A stretch of 12,310 bases of DNA. Origin: Gemmatimonadota bacterium. GTDB lineage: Bacteria; Latescibacterota; UBA2968; UBA8231. Below are positions 1-6,177 of the stretch, one piece after another (the stretch's first letter is position 1; each line of letters begins with the position of its first letter). The translations under genes were made by a program, and so were the position numbers. Location: NCBI GenBank assembly GCA_026706505.1, contig JAPOYQ010000736.1, positions 3,367-15,676 on the forward strand, in the 5' to 3' direction. A model generated the notes under the pieces. It saw nothing but the letters and a program-made list of their open reading frames with translations, ran no database searches and was not told where the DNA came from.

Positions 1-27
1 GTTCTTGGGGACAGATTAAGGCATATA

Positions 28-73
28 TTTTAGATAAGCAGACGAGAGACTTTTAGATAAGCAGACGAGAGAC
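28..73. repeat. Tandem direct repeat, two perfect 23-bp copies
   Basis: Copies at 28-50 and 51-73 are identical: four T followed by AGATAAGCAGACGAGAGAC. A diverged third copy starts at 271 (four T, then AGATAAGCAG at 277-286), and both copy 2 and copy 3 are followed by GCCCGG (78-83 and 293-298). With only two perfect units and no spacer, this is not a CRISPR array. It could be protein-binding sites or a recombination scar. Confidence 0.85.
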
Positions 74-293
74 GGCCGCCCGGATTCTGATAAGTGGCCT
101 AAAATCAACCACGGCCGCGCTGATCGCCGCCAAAAACAGGCCAAGGTGTATTAGCGCTCCACGGCGTTATCGGGAGTATCCTAATGGCGGCCACGTCAGG
201 CTTGGTCGTAGAGCACCTGCATAATCCACACCCCCAGAAGGCCGGTTGACCTGTTCTAACTCGTCCTCTATTTTGAAGATAAGCAGCAAGACG

Positions 294-317
294 CCCGGCT
301 AAAGCCTTCTAGCCGGG
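294..317. other. Inverted repeat, 8-bp stem
   Basis: CCCGGCTA (294-301) is the exact reverse complement of TAGCCGGG (310-317), with an 8-nt loop. There is no T-tract on either side, so a classical intrinsic terminator is doubtful. Hairpins of this type occur at the right ends of IS200/IS605 elements and just after tnpB genes, but no tnpB is recognisable here. Confidence 0.6.
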
Positions 318-460
318 GCATCACCGATCCCCACTCGCGTTTGAGCGAACGCGACGGGCATCGACCACAGAAAGGATAGGGCTTTCATGGCCAAATTTCC
401 CACCAATATACCCACGCATTACCCCCATTGCAACTGCGAGCTTGAGTACCTTCGCCGCGA

Positions 461-485
461 GGATGCCGTCTAATCGTCGGCATCC
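461..485. other. Inverted repeat, 8-bp stem
   Basis: GGATGCCG (461-468) pairs perfectly with CGGCATCC (478-485) around a 9-nt loop. TAATCGTCG occurs in the loop and 3' arm (471-479) and again immediately downstream (487-495). It lies 40 bases before the start of the next + strand gene, so it could be part of that gene's leader. Function is unknown. Confidence 0.55.
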
Positions 486-524
486 TAATCGTCGCCGGTG
501 CTGACCGATTACCACAACTGACAT

Positions 525-905
525 ATGAATATAGTTCAGAGCATTTTTCCGGGTATCATCAGCGGCGAGCGTTTATCATCAAGAAATGTTCTCCATTCGT
601 ACTCTTGGACTACTAGGTTTTTCTCTGCCCCGACAATGGTCGGGGCTATATATGCTCCTATATATTCATCTAAGCTCTGGGCAATCTTTTGGGCAGTCCT
701 TATTCTCAATGCAGCTATTTGGGCAGTGTACTCTGGATTGTATATATACTTCTCTCGCACTGATCCAGATAGACTGCAATCGGAAGATTTTCAACTCAAA
801 CAACGAGGACTCGATATAATCGGAGAGAAAGGAAAGGATTTTTCCCCTGATGCGATATCTTCTATTCAAGAAATATCTAAACCAGTAGAAAGACCACCCA
901 AGTAA
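525..905 (+). CDS. Small membrane protein of unknown function (126 aa)
   Basis: The 126-aa product has one clear hydrophobic helix at about residues 50-76 (rich in W, A, I, L, Y) and a weaker hydrophobic patch at about 33-47. A positively charged and polar C-terminal tail begins with SRTDPDRLQSEDFQLKQRG. The likely topology is one or two membrane passes with a roughly 50-residue cytoplasmic tail. The gene is AT-richer than its neighbours. No good ribosome binding site precedes the ATG at 525, so the start is uncertain and Met38 is an alternative. The stop lies 4 bases before the start of the next gene, so the two form a unit. The DPDRLQSE-type tail looks like a widespread uncharacterised family to me, but I cannot name it and assign no function. 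Confidence 0.75.
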   Translation: MNIVQSIFPGIISGERLSSRNVLHSYSWTTRFFSAPTMVGAIYAPIYSSKLWAIFWAVLILNAAIWAVYSGLYIYFSRTDPDRLQSEDFQLKQRGLDIIGEKGKDFSPDAISSIQEISKPVERPPK

Positions 906-909
906 TGTC

Positions 910-1188
910 ATGAGTAAGACGTATATCTTAGTGTACGACGACAAGGTTGGTTCTCGGGAGAGTGTAAAGAGCTTCCTCAATAAACAGCCAGAGATAAAAA
1001 GTTGGAGGTTCGACTTACCCAACACTTTCTATCTAATATCGGATCTGTCTGCCCATGATTTGGCGACGAGGTTACAAAAATTGACCCAAAGACAAGAGGG
1101 GAAGCGGTTCATTATAGCTCATCTGAGTGATGACATACAAGGATGGTTACCACGAGACACTTGGGATTTTATAAACCAAAATAGGTAG
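910..1188 (+). CDS. Cas2/SinR-like small protein (92 aa)
   Basis: The 92-aa protein starts with a YILVYD beta-strand, has a central TFYLISDLSAHDLATRL segment, and ends with GWLPRDTWDFINQ. This order (a beta-strand Y-D start, a middle strand followed by a helix, and a terminal GWLP..WDW/F motif) is what I associate with small SinR-like proteins. These share the ferredoxin-like fold and length of Cas2. No cas genes or CRISPR repeats are nearby, so a role in spacer acquisition is not supported. It sits 4 bases after the membrane-protein gene, with no obvious ribosome binding site of its own, suggesting coupled translation. Seen: length, motif order and neighbour. Inferred: fold and family. A nuclease or a toxin-like component of a two-gene unit is possible but unproven. 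Confidence 0.7.
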   Translation: MSKTYILVYDDKVGSRESVKSFLNKQPEIKSWRFDLPNTFYLISDLSAHDLATRLQKLTQRQEGKRFIIAHLSDDIQGWLPRDTWDFINQNR

Positions 1189-1510
1189 TGTCTCTCAGTT
1201 TGAAATTGGGCCTAGTCGCTGGCCGCTGGCGACCACGTGCCCGGCCATACACCGCCCGGATTCCCAACAGGAATGATCGGTGAGGCATTAGAGGGCCAAC
1301 CGTGAGATCCCTATCCAGATTCTTTTCTTGGAGAGAAACTGCTGCCTCACCTCTCGCTGTGGCTGCTGGTAGCGGCGAACACGCGCTAGGCATCAGCGGA
1401 AAAGTTAAGACCTTAAACTAGGAAATTCCGAACGTCAATCCACATCACTTGGGGCAAGATAGTATATCATGCCCCAACCTACGAGTTCTCAGCGCCGACA
1501 GAGTCTCTCG
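1189..1510. other. Gene-free gap between converging genes
   Basis: This 322-bp stretch separates the rightward pair ending at 1188 from the leftward cluster ending at 1511. GTCGC (1215-1219) pairs with GCGAC (1229-1233) shortly after the first unit, and a much stronger palindrome lies at 1449-1477. No protein-like frame is visible on either strand. Confidence 0.6.
1449..1477 (-). terminator. Long hairpin, possible terminator of the DprA/PRTase cluster
   Basis: TTGGGGCA (1449-1456) pairs perfectly with TGCCCCAA (1470-1477). Inside, after a single A opposite A, GATA (1458-1461) pairs with TATC (1465-1468), leaving a 3-nt loop. It starts 33 bases beyond the stop codon of the leftmost minus-strand gene, where a transcription end is expected. 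No run of T follows in either direction, so it may instead protect the mRNA 3' end or bind a protein. Confidence 0.45.
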
Positions 1511-2566
1511 TTACACCTCCTTGAATCCCCTGTCGTTGACCACTGCTTCTTTCACGATCATCTGCCCGGCCGTCGCAACCACGACCGCCGTTTCGGGCCG
1601 CTGTTCGCGTATCGCGCACAAGGCTTGCGCCGCGGTGCTCCCTCTGGTCATCACATCATCGACGAGCAGGATTCGCACGGCGTCGGCCGGGATCTCTGCT
1701 TGCAGGGCTTGACAATACTGTCTCTCGAACTGCGCAGGACTGTAACCCTCGGCCTGCATACGCCGTTTGGATATGCTTGACGAGAGACTGAGCATCTCCC
1801 GCACGTCTACCGCCAATAGACGCCCAAGTTCCCTGGCCAATACCCGCGTGCGATGCTTCTCGCGCTTCTCCACCTTGTCCGGCGACAACGGGATCGGCAC
1901 AACGTAGCTAAACTCCAGCAGGTCTCGCTGGCGCAGTTGCTCAAACATTGACAACGCGAACGGATATGCGTAGGCCATCTCCCCCAACTTGAATTCAGTG
2001 AATCTCCTGGTCAGGTCTTGCACCCCAGCCCTGATACGAGTCTCGTAACAGCGGCTTGGCACAATCCAGTGTCCCGGCACTATATCCTCGTATCTGGACC
2101 ACCGCAAACGCCCCGGCGCTTTCGACTCTCCCTTGCCGATCAACGGCAGTGTCGCCCAAGTCTGGCAGTCATCGCATTGCCTGCCCATGCACGCCTTGGG
2201 CTCGCAATGCGGCGGGACGGTCCAGTCGTCCGGCCATAGAAATACTTGGCGGTAGCGAGTCGCGACAACCTCCGCAATCCTAGCAGAAGTCTCTTGAGAG
2301 GTTATCGGCACATTCGTTTTGTGCTCACGTACGCGAAGGCTAACCTCGCCCGCTTCCGGATCTATGCCGTCGACAATCCCCTTTGCATAGACCCCGTTCT
2401 CGAAGCGGTGAGGTCCGTGAAAGTACACCCAGCACTCCCAACCCTTCTCCACGACGTCAATGTAGTGGCGCCATCCGAGTCGCAATTGGCGACCCTGCAT
2501 GCGGTCCGGTAGAACCGCGGGTCTGAATCCATCGTAGGCACTATGGATCTTGTAGAGAAACCTCAT
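1511..2566 (-). CDS. ComF-like phosphoribosyltransferase with N-terminal accessory and Cys-cluster domain (351 aa)
   Basis: The C-terminal half is a type I phosphoribosyltransferase. A pyrophosphate-loop-like YVVPIPLSPDK lies at 221-231, and the PRPP-binding hallmark ILLVDDVMTRGSTA lies at 299-312, with the paired acidic residues D303-D304. ComF proteins, the nearest familiar relatives, also pair a Cys cluster with this fold. Here the cluster is C121-x4-C126-x4-C131-x2-C134, probably zinc-binding. The first ~110 residues form an extra beta-rich domain (YKIHSAYDGFRP, GWRHYIDVV, W-x-YFHGP, GVYAKGIVDGID) that looks like a small nucleic-acid or ligand-binding barrel, which is my inference. At 351 aa it is longer than a typical ComF. 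The start shares ATGA with the stop of the HAD gene (2563-2566), so the two are translationally coupled. Alternatives are a DNA-repair PRTase or part of a nucleotide-modifying conflict system. Confidence 0.88.
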   Translation of the reverse strand: MRFLYKIHSAYDGFRPAVLPDRMQGRQLRLGWRHYIDVVEKGWECWVYFHGPHRFENGVYAKGIVDGIDPEAGEVSLRVREHKTNVPITSQETSARIAEVVATRYRQVFLWPDDWTVPPHCEPKACMGRQCDDCQTWATLPLIGKGESKAPGRLRWSRYEDIVPGHWIVPSRCYETRIRAGVQDLTRRFTEFKLGEMAYAYPFALSMFEQLRQRDLLEFSYVVPIPLSPDKVEKREKHRTRVLARELGRLLAVDVREMLSLSSSISKRRMQAEGYSPAQFERQYCQALQAEIPADAVRILLVDDVMTRGSTAAQALCAIREQRPETAVVVATAGQMIVKEAVVNDRGFKEV

Positions 2567-3162
2567 AGTTGAAGCACGTCATCGAAACATTCAAGCACCT
2601 TGGCCGTGTCGGGCGGCACTTCCCTCTCGTACCCATAGGATGCCCAAGCGAACTGCACGCCCGCCGCTTTTGCGGCCTCGGCGTCTACGGCCCCGTCCCC
2701 CACGAACCAGGTCTGCGCGTCGGCTTCCCGCCCCATCTCCTGAAGAACTTTTCTTATCCCATGCGGTTTCGGTTTCGCCGGCACTCCTCGCCGGGGCTGA
2801 GGGGTCACCGTGACGGCTATATACTTCTCAATACCGGTCGAATGCAGCAGGGGGCTGACAAGCCAACCCGGCAGGTTCGAGACGATACCAATCAACGTTC
2901 CTTGTTCCTGGAGACTATCTAGCGTTTGCGGAACCAGCTCGTACAGCTCAAGTGAAACGGCGTCTTCACTGGCTGCCTCGGTCAGTCGCTTCCTGCTCAC
3001 CCCGAGGCCCTGCGCTACCTGCCCGACCCTTGCACCGGCTTCAAGCCTGCTTTCGACCTCTGAAGCCGAACCGCCGGACAACCGTGCGATGGTCTCCACG
3101 TACCACGGGCGGCTGTGCCACACCGTTCCGTCTAGATCTAAGAGGAGAGTTGCTGTAGCCAC
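2563..3162 (-). CDS. HAD-superfamily phosphatase (199 aa)
   Basis: All four HAD motifs are visible: LLLDLDGT at 6-13 with nucleophile D9 and acid/base D11, IGIVSN with S95, the lysine region PAKPKP (K130/K132), and WFVGDGAVDAEAA with D156 and D160. A helical cap of about residues 20-85 lies between motifs I and II, as in phosphoglycolate phosphatase or 5'-nucleotidase-like members. The length is normal for the family. The start is GTG at 3162, lying 25 bases inside the end of the dprA-like gene, and the stop overlaps the start of the following PRTase gene. By family knowledge it hydrolyses a phosphate from a small sugar or nucleotide. By context, the substrate could be a ribosyl-phosphate made by the adjacent PRTases. 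That link is inference; a housekeeping detoxification role cannot be excluded. Confidence 0.9.
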   Translation of the reverse strand: MATATLLLDLDGTVWHSRPWYVETIARLSGGSASEVESRLEAGARVGQVAQGLGVSRKRLTEAASEDAVSLELYELVPQTLDSLQEQGTLIGIVSNLPGWLVSPLLHSTGIEKYIAVTVTPQPRRGVPAKPKPHGIRKVLQEMGREADAQTWFVGDGAVDAEAAKAAGVQFAWASYGYEREVPPDTAKVLECFDDVLQL

Positions 3163-4241
3163 GCTTTGTATCTGGACGCATCGCCTGTCAATTCGAAAGC
3201 CAAGGCTCCTGTGCGACCGTCGTTCTCAATGACTGCGTTGCCGGATGTCTCTTTGGAACCGTCGGCCCTGAACGTGGCGACAAGCTTCCGTTGCTCCCGC
3301 CCGAAACGGTAGGCGTTCATTGCCCCCCCATCGACCGCCGACTGCGCGACGAGAACGCCCTGAGCGAAAGCGACGATCAGCTTGTTTCGCTTTCGCAGCA
3401 GCAACGACGACGCCCGCTGCCCGAACCCAAACTCGCTAACGAACACCGCTCCTGGGTACGCGAGCAGTTCATCCCACAACAAGCGATTCTCCGGCGGAAA
3501 CACCTTGTCCAGCCCGCAAGGCATGACGCACACCGTGCGACCTCCAGCCGCTAAGGCCGCGCTATGCCCAATCGAGTCGGTGCCCATCGCGAATCCCGAC
3601 ACGATAACCATTCCATGCCGTGCTGCGGCCGTGGCGAACCTCCGAGCGGCGCTCGCGTAGGGCTCCCGAGTTTTCCGAGAGCCCACGACCGCGACCGCCC
3701 TCGTGCGATCCCAAATCACCGGGTCGCCGCGAACATACAGCACCGGCACGGGGTTGTTGCTGGCGTACACGCGCGCTGGGTAACCCGGGTCACCATGAAT
3801 GAGGATGGATGCCGAGAGGTAACGTGCTTGTTCGAGTTGATTGATGGCGTGTACCCGTCCGGCATCCACGTCCGCCTGCGAAAGGGAGAGGACCCCGCCC
3901 CGGAGCTTTTCTCCCGTGCGGCCTTTGAACGGCAGAAGATCGGGATTTTCGATCACCGCCCGTGGATCGACTCTGGCCTCGTGCATGGCACGGAACTTCA
4001 CAGGACCGAACCCGGAAATCTGCTCCAGTGTGTAAAGGGCTCCCAATCGGTCCGCCTCAGGGTAGCGTCCGCCTTCACTCCGTTCGCCTCTTTTGCCGTA
4101 CCGGTTACCGCGCAGCCTTTCTTCCAACAACAATCGTACGGCTTCGGACCTCGACGGCCGTGGCGTACGCGCCGCCCGCCAACTGTCCAGTTCCTTGATG
4201 GTCGCTTCTTCCAGTTGTGTTTCGATGCGTTGTGTTGTCAT
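3138..4241 (-). CDS. dprA: DprA/Smf-like DNA-processing protein with N-terminal ribbon-helix-helix segment (367 aa)
   Basis: The DprA/Smf (SLOG, Rossmann-like) core is clear: AVVGSRKTREPY at 184-195, SGFAMGTDSIGHSAAL at 215-230 (the SGxAxGxDxxxHxxAL signature), GRTVCVMPCGLDKVFPP at 234-250, SEFGFG at 269-274, and RKRNKLIVAFAQGVLVAQSAVDGGAMNA at 283-310. A helix-hairpin-helix-like segment (about 70-90, ISGFGP) precedes it, as in many DprA proteins. Unusually, residues 1-42 (QRIETQLEEATIKELDSW followed by SRSEAVRLLLEERL) read as a ribbon-helix-helix DNA-binding motif. Known DprA proteins bind single-stranded DNA and load RecA during transformation. I prefer the ATG at 4241, preceded by purine-rich GAGAGAGA. 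An in-frame TTG at 4283 would add 14 residues. The 172 bases between this start and the upstream PRTase gene hold nothing I recognise. Its 3' end overlaps the HAD gene by 25 bases. Its partners are unlike a competence locus, so the gene symbol is by homology only. Confidence 0.92.
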   Translation of the reverse strand: MTTQRIETQLEEATIKELDSWRAARTPRPSRSEAVRLLLEERLRGNRYGKRGERSEGGRYPEADRLGALYTLEQISGFGPVKFRAMHEARVDPRAVIENPDLLPFKGRTGEKLRGGVLSLSQADVDAGRVHAINQLEQARYLSASILIHGDPGYPARVYASNNPVPVLYVRGDPVIWDRTRAVAVVGSRKTREPYASAARRFATAAARHGMVIVSGFAMGTDSIGHSAALAAGGRTVCVMPCGLDKVFPPENRLLWDELLAYPGAVFVSEFGFGQRASSLLLRKRNKLIVAFAQGVLVAQSAVDGGAMNAYRFGREQRKLVATFRADGSKETSGNAVIENDGRTGALAFELTGDASRYKAWLQQLSS

Positions 4242-4413
4242 TGGTCTCTCTCTCAGCCTGACATCGTCATTGTGGGCCTGCAAGGGGTGCCAGCGCCCAA
4301 GGGACGTTAATCCTCTCGCGCCCTCAAACTACGTCACCAACGTAGCCGTTATACCCTCGTTTCATTCATGAGACGTAACAGCAACCTTGCCCCAAACGCT
4401 AGCTCCCAGCTTC

Positions 4414-5460
4414 TCAAGCGTGACGACTGGACTGGAGCGAGCTCTCTGCCTGGGCAAGCACCAATAAGACGACTCTATTGCATCCGAACTCCCTCAGTCG
4501 CAAAGCACATACGCCTGCGGTGTTGCCGCGGTTTATTACATCGTCAAGCAACAGAACAATTCGTCCTCGAATCTCCTCTGCCTTCTTCTGACTGAACGAG
4601 TACTGGGAAGCGAGCGCGGTCTTGTCGACGAATCTAGACCGTTCCGAGCTGTCGTTTCGTTTGAGGAAGTCTGTACGGATCGGGACCCCAAGTCGTGAGC
4701 TCAGGTGTTCCCCAGTTCTGACCACTATGTTGATACCTCTTTCGGCCGTCCTGCTGGCCACCGCGGGGACCGGCACGATGTAGTCCACTTCGCGCGTCCA
4801 CGCCTTGCACATTGGCGTCGCCCGAACATGCTCCGCCAAGATACGCCCGAAAAAGCCCGGCAACCCAGACTCGCCCTTTTTGAATTTCCGGATCAGTTGC
4901 GACCATTGCTCGTTACGGTTCGTGTCCCCTACCCAACGGTAGACGCCGATGGACGAGATCTCGTCTATTCCCTCCACGCTTCGGTTACGTTTCGCCTGGC
5001 TCAATCCGAATCGTCGGAGGAACTCACCACGCAATTCAACATCCGTCGGCGTTCTGTCGAATTGCTCCGCAATCGCCTTGTCAAACCTCCTGATCTCTAT
5101 ATCGGGCTCCTTTTGGATGGTAGTCAGCCGCTGTTGAATCAGTGACCTAAGTGGGCGGGTCAGCCCTGGGAATTGCCGAGCCGTTTGGAGGTCTCCAATC
5201 GCCCGCGTCGCATCCAAGTCGCTTTGGTGCGTCAATGCGCTCCGATAGAATGCGTATGCTAGGTAGTTCGCATTCAGCAACTGCTCTCCAGGCCGTGCGC
5301 CGGATTGGCCGAACTTTGCGGCCGCATCCAAATAGTGTCCTTGTCGCGCCGATTTCGTAGCTTCCTCGAGAAGCTTAGCCGTCAGCTGGGCCTTTAGGCT
5401 CGATAGCCCCTCGACCCTCTCTGCTCGCCCGTGCGTTCTGCCTGACCTATCGTTCATCAT
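4414..5460 (-). CDS. ComF-like phosphoribosyltransferase with helical N-terminal region (348 aa)
   Basis: The C-terminal part is a ComF-type PRTase: YIVPVPAVASRTAERGIN at 227-244 (pyrophosphate loop and the RGxN segment typical of ComF), LKRND at 266-270, and the PRPP-binding IVLLLDDVINRGNTA at 301-315 with D306-D307. The first ~120 residues lack the Cys cluster and look helical and TPR-like (LLEEATKSARQGHYLDAAAKF, then NANYLAYAFYRSAL). The middle (125-215) is a polar region I do not recognise. It is the first gene of the leftward cluster and is separated from the DprA gene by about 170 bases. The ATG at 5460 (ATG ATG) directly follows an in-frame TGA at 5461-5463, with no good ribosome binding site, so initiation may depend on upstream translation. 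It is a second, differently equipped PRTase in the same cluster, so the two probably act together or in series. Confidence 0.88.
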   Translation of the reverse strand: MMNDRSGRTHGRAERVEGLSSLKAQLTAKLLEEATKSARQGHYLDAAAKFGQSGARPGEQLLNANYLAYAFYRSALTHQSDLDATRAIGDLQTARQFPGLTRPLRSLIQQRLTTIQKEPDIEIRRFDKAIAEQFDRTPTDVELRGEFLRRFGLSQAKRNRSVEGIDEISSIGVYRWVGDTNRNEQWSQLIRKFKKGESGLPGFFGRILAEHVRATPMCKAWTREVDYIVPVPAVASRTAERGINIVVRTGEHLSSRLGVPIRTDFLKRNDSSERSRFVDKTALASQYSFSQKKAEEIRGRIVLLLDDVINRGNTAGVCALRLREFGCNRVVLLVLAQAESSLQSSRHA

Positions 5461-5736
5461 TCATGCCACGGGTTCACAGGATGAACGCAGCTCCTTCGCT
5501 AGCACGATGGGTGTCCATGAGTTCTGAGTATGGCGCAACCTTCTGGAACAGTTGCAAGCCTGCGAAACGTAGGAATAATAATAAAGGGCGTTCTCTCGTC
5601 CCCAAGCAAGGGGAATCTGGCTCGGGACATTGATTGAGGTGGTCCGGCCCAGTTGGCCCATGCTGAACCGCTCCAGGCCGCTCGCATCCTCCGAGCCCGA
5701 GGTAGCAGCTCTCCGTCCAATGCGGCTGTCCTGCAT
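5461..5736 (-). CDS. Possible 91-aa leader ORF abutting the PRTase gene
   Basis: This frame is the same as that of the downstream PRTase gene. It starts with ATG at 5736 and ends with TGA at 5461-5463, directly against the PRTase ATG. Its first half shows G/C-rich third codon positions, while the second half does not. I recognise no domain. It could be a short coupled leader gene, an N-terminal extension of the PRTase broken by a stop codon, or chance. No strong ribosome binding site precedes it. Confidence 0.25.
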   Translation of the reverse strand: MQDSRIGRRAATSGSEDASGLERFSMGQLGRTTSINVPSQIPLAWGRENALYYYSYVSQACNCSRRLRHTQNSWTPIVLAKELRSSCEPVA

Positions 5737-5762
5737 GCCTATTCAGTGAACAGGTGCGCAGC

Positions 5763-5790
5763 TTGAGCGCCTGCCTCTGTTCAGTATAGT
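5763..5790 (+). promoter_or_regulatory. Candidate rightward sigma70 promoter
   Basis: TTGAGC at 5763-5768 and TATAGT at 5785-5790 are separated by 16 bases. They would drive the 93-aa gene at 5892 through a leader that includes repeat copy A. The -10 hexamer overlaps a leftward -10 candidate, giving a face-to-face arrangement. Confidence 0.35.
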
Positions 5791-5809
5791 TTCCCCGCGT
5801 TCCAAGCAA
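5783..5809 (-). promoter_or_regulatory. Candidate leftward promoter for the DprA/PRTase cluster
   Basis: On the minus strand, TTGCTT (5809-5804) and TATACT (5788-5783) are 15 bases apart, slightly short of the ideal 17. The predicted transcript would have a leader of about 320 nt before the PRTase start. This is the only reasonable leftward promoter I see in the gap, and it is weak. Confidence 0.28.
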
Positions 5810-5817
5810 CGGCTACT

Positions 5818-5852
5818 GGCTGCCGGTCGCGGTGATCGCGCGGTCGCTGAAA
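5818..5852. repeat. Dispersed ~35-bp repeat, copy A
   Basis: GGCTGCCGGTCGC at 5818-5830 is followed by GATCGCG and then GGTCGCTGAAA, ending at 5852. Copy B at 6231-6263 has the same blocks with a 2-base length difference. Copy A ends 39 bases before the start codon at 5892. Confidence 0.75.
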
Positions 5853-5891
5853 TTTGAACTGATCCACTACCTAAACGACGGACGGTGAAGA

Positions 5892-6173
5892 ATGGCCAAA
5901 GCATGGGTAGAATGTCTTGAGGAAGTTCGAGACCCCGAAGGAGAAGATGGTGAGTGGCGTCTATGCTTTCAATGGGCTCGGTATCATTTCGACGATGGAC
6001 ATAAACAGCTCGGATATCGGTTCATCTGGCGAAAACCGAATGGAAACTTACAAGCGGCGCGGGGCCAAGCCCGAATTCCCGATGCGGCTAGTATGTTTCG
6101 CCTGATCCGTGCAGCCGTGCATGAGGGCTGGTTTATCCAAGTCGAGGACCAAACTCTAGACGACGGAGAATAA
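5892..6173 (+). CDS. Conserved-looking hypothetical protein (93 aa)
   Basis: This is a small, tryptophan-rich, acidic soluble protein. The N-terminal part is charged (ECLEEVRDPEGEDGEWRLCFQWARYHFDDG). A central GYRFIWRKPNGNLQAARGQARIPD block has strand-turn-strand character, and a helix near the end (MFRLIRAAVHEGWF) precedes an acidic tail. There is no signal peptide or membrane helix. The ATG at 5892 follows GGTGA with suitable spacing. The pattern of an R-F-W strand, a G-N turn and ARGQARIP resembles small uncharacterised proteins of environmental bacteria, but I cannot name the family. The gene lies upstream of a serine protease with a short ORF between, so it may share its transcript. Repeat copy A lies just ahead of it. 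Confidence 0.78.
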   Translation: MAKAWVECLEEVRDPEGEDGEWRLCFQWARYHFDDGHKQLGYRFIWRKPNGNLQAARGQARIPDAASMFRLIRAAVHEGWFIQVEDQTLDDGE

Positions 6174-6177
6174 GACG

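Larger units (their letters stand above)
1..524. other. Gene-free left margin with repeats and hairpins
   Basis: No convincing coding sequence is visible. The stretch holds a tandem 23-bp repeat (28-73), a degenerate third copy around 271-298, a perfect 8-bp stem hairpin (294-317) and another 8-bp stem hairpin (461-485). A minus-strand open frame at 321-524 ends 3 bases before the 294-317 hairpin, but its composition does not look like a conserved protein. The mixture could be the worn right end of a mobile element, which is an inference only. Confidence 0.5.
5461..5891. other. Divergent intergenic region with leader and promoter candidates
   Basis: This 431-bp stretch separates the leftward PRTase/DprA cluster from the rightward small gene and protease. 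It holds the doubtful leader ORF at 5461-5736, overlapping promoter-like sequences for both directions near 5763-5809, and repeat copy A at 5818-5852. A 32-codon + strand frame from 5790 to the TGA at 5886-5888 has a protein-like end (GYWLPVAVIARSLKFEL) but no start codon. It may be a remnant of an older gene. Confidence 0.5.

Noticed and set aside
28..73. CRISPR array
   Set aside because: There are only two units with no spacers between them. The Cas2-like gene nearby lacks any cas partner.
246..274. TTGACC, 17 bp, TATTTT as a promoter
   Set aside because: The next gene starts about 250 bases downstream, and two hairpins lie between. The -10 is poor, so it is likely chance.
77..1263. 11-bp match CGCCCGGATTC at 77-87 and 1253-1263, as a possible target duplication around the two-gene unit
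   Set aside because: Matches of this length are expected by chance in a window of this size, and no inverted ends or integrase accompany them.
3564..4310. 248-codon + strand frame opposite the dprA-like gene
   Set aside because: It is antisense to a gene with clear DprA motifs, and its translation has no recognisable features.
4383..5460. Competence locus (comF/dprA) interpretation
   Set aside because: Two PRTases with unusual heads, an RHH-DprA and a HAD phosphatase, without comE, pilus or recombination genes, do not fit a competence locus.
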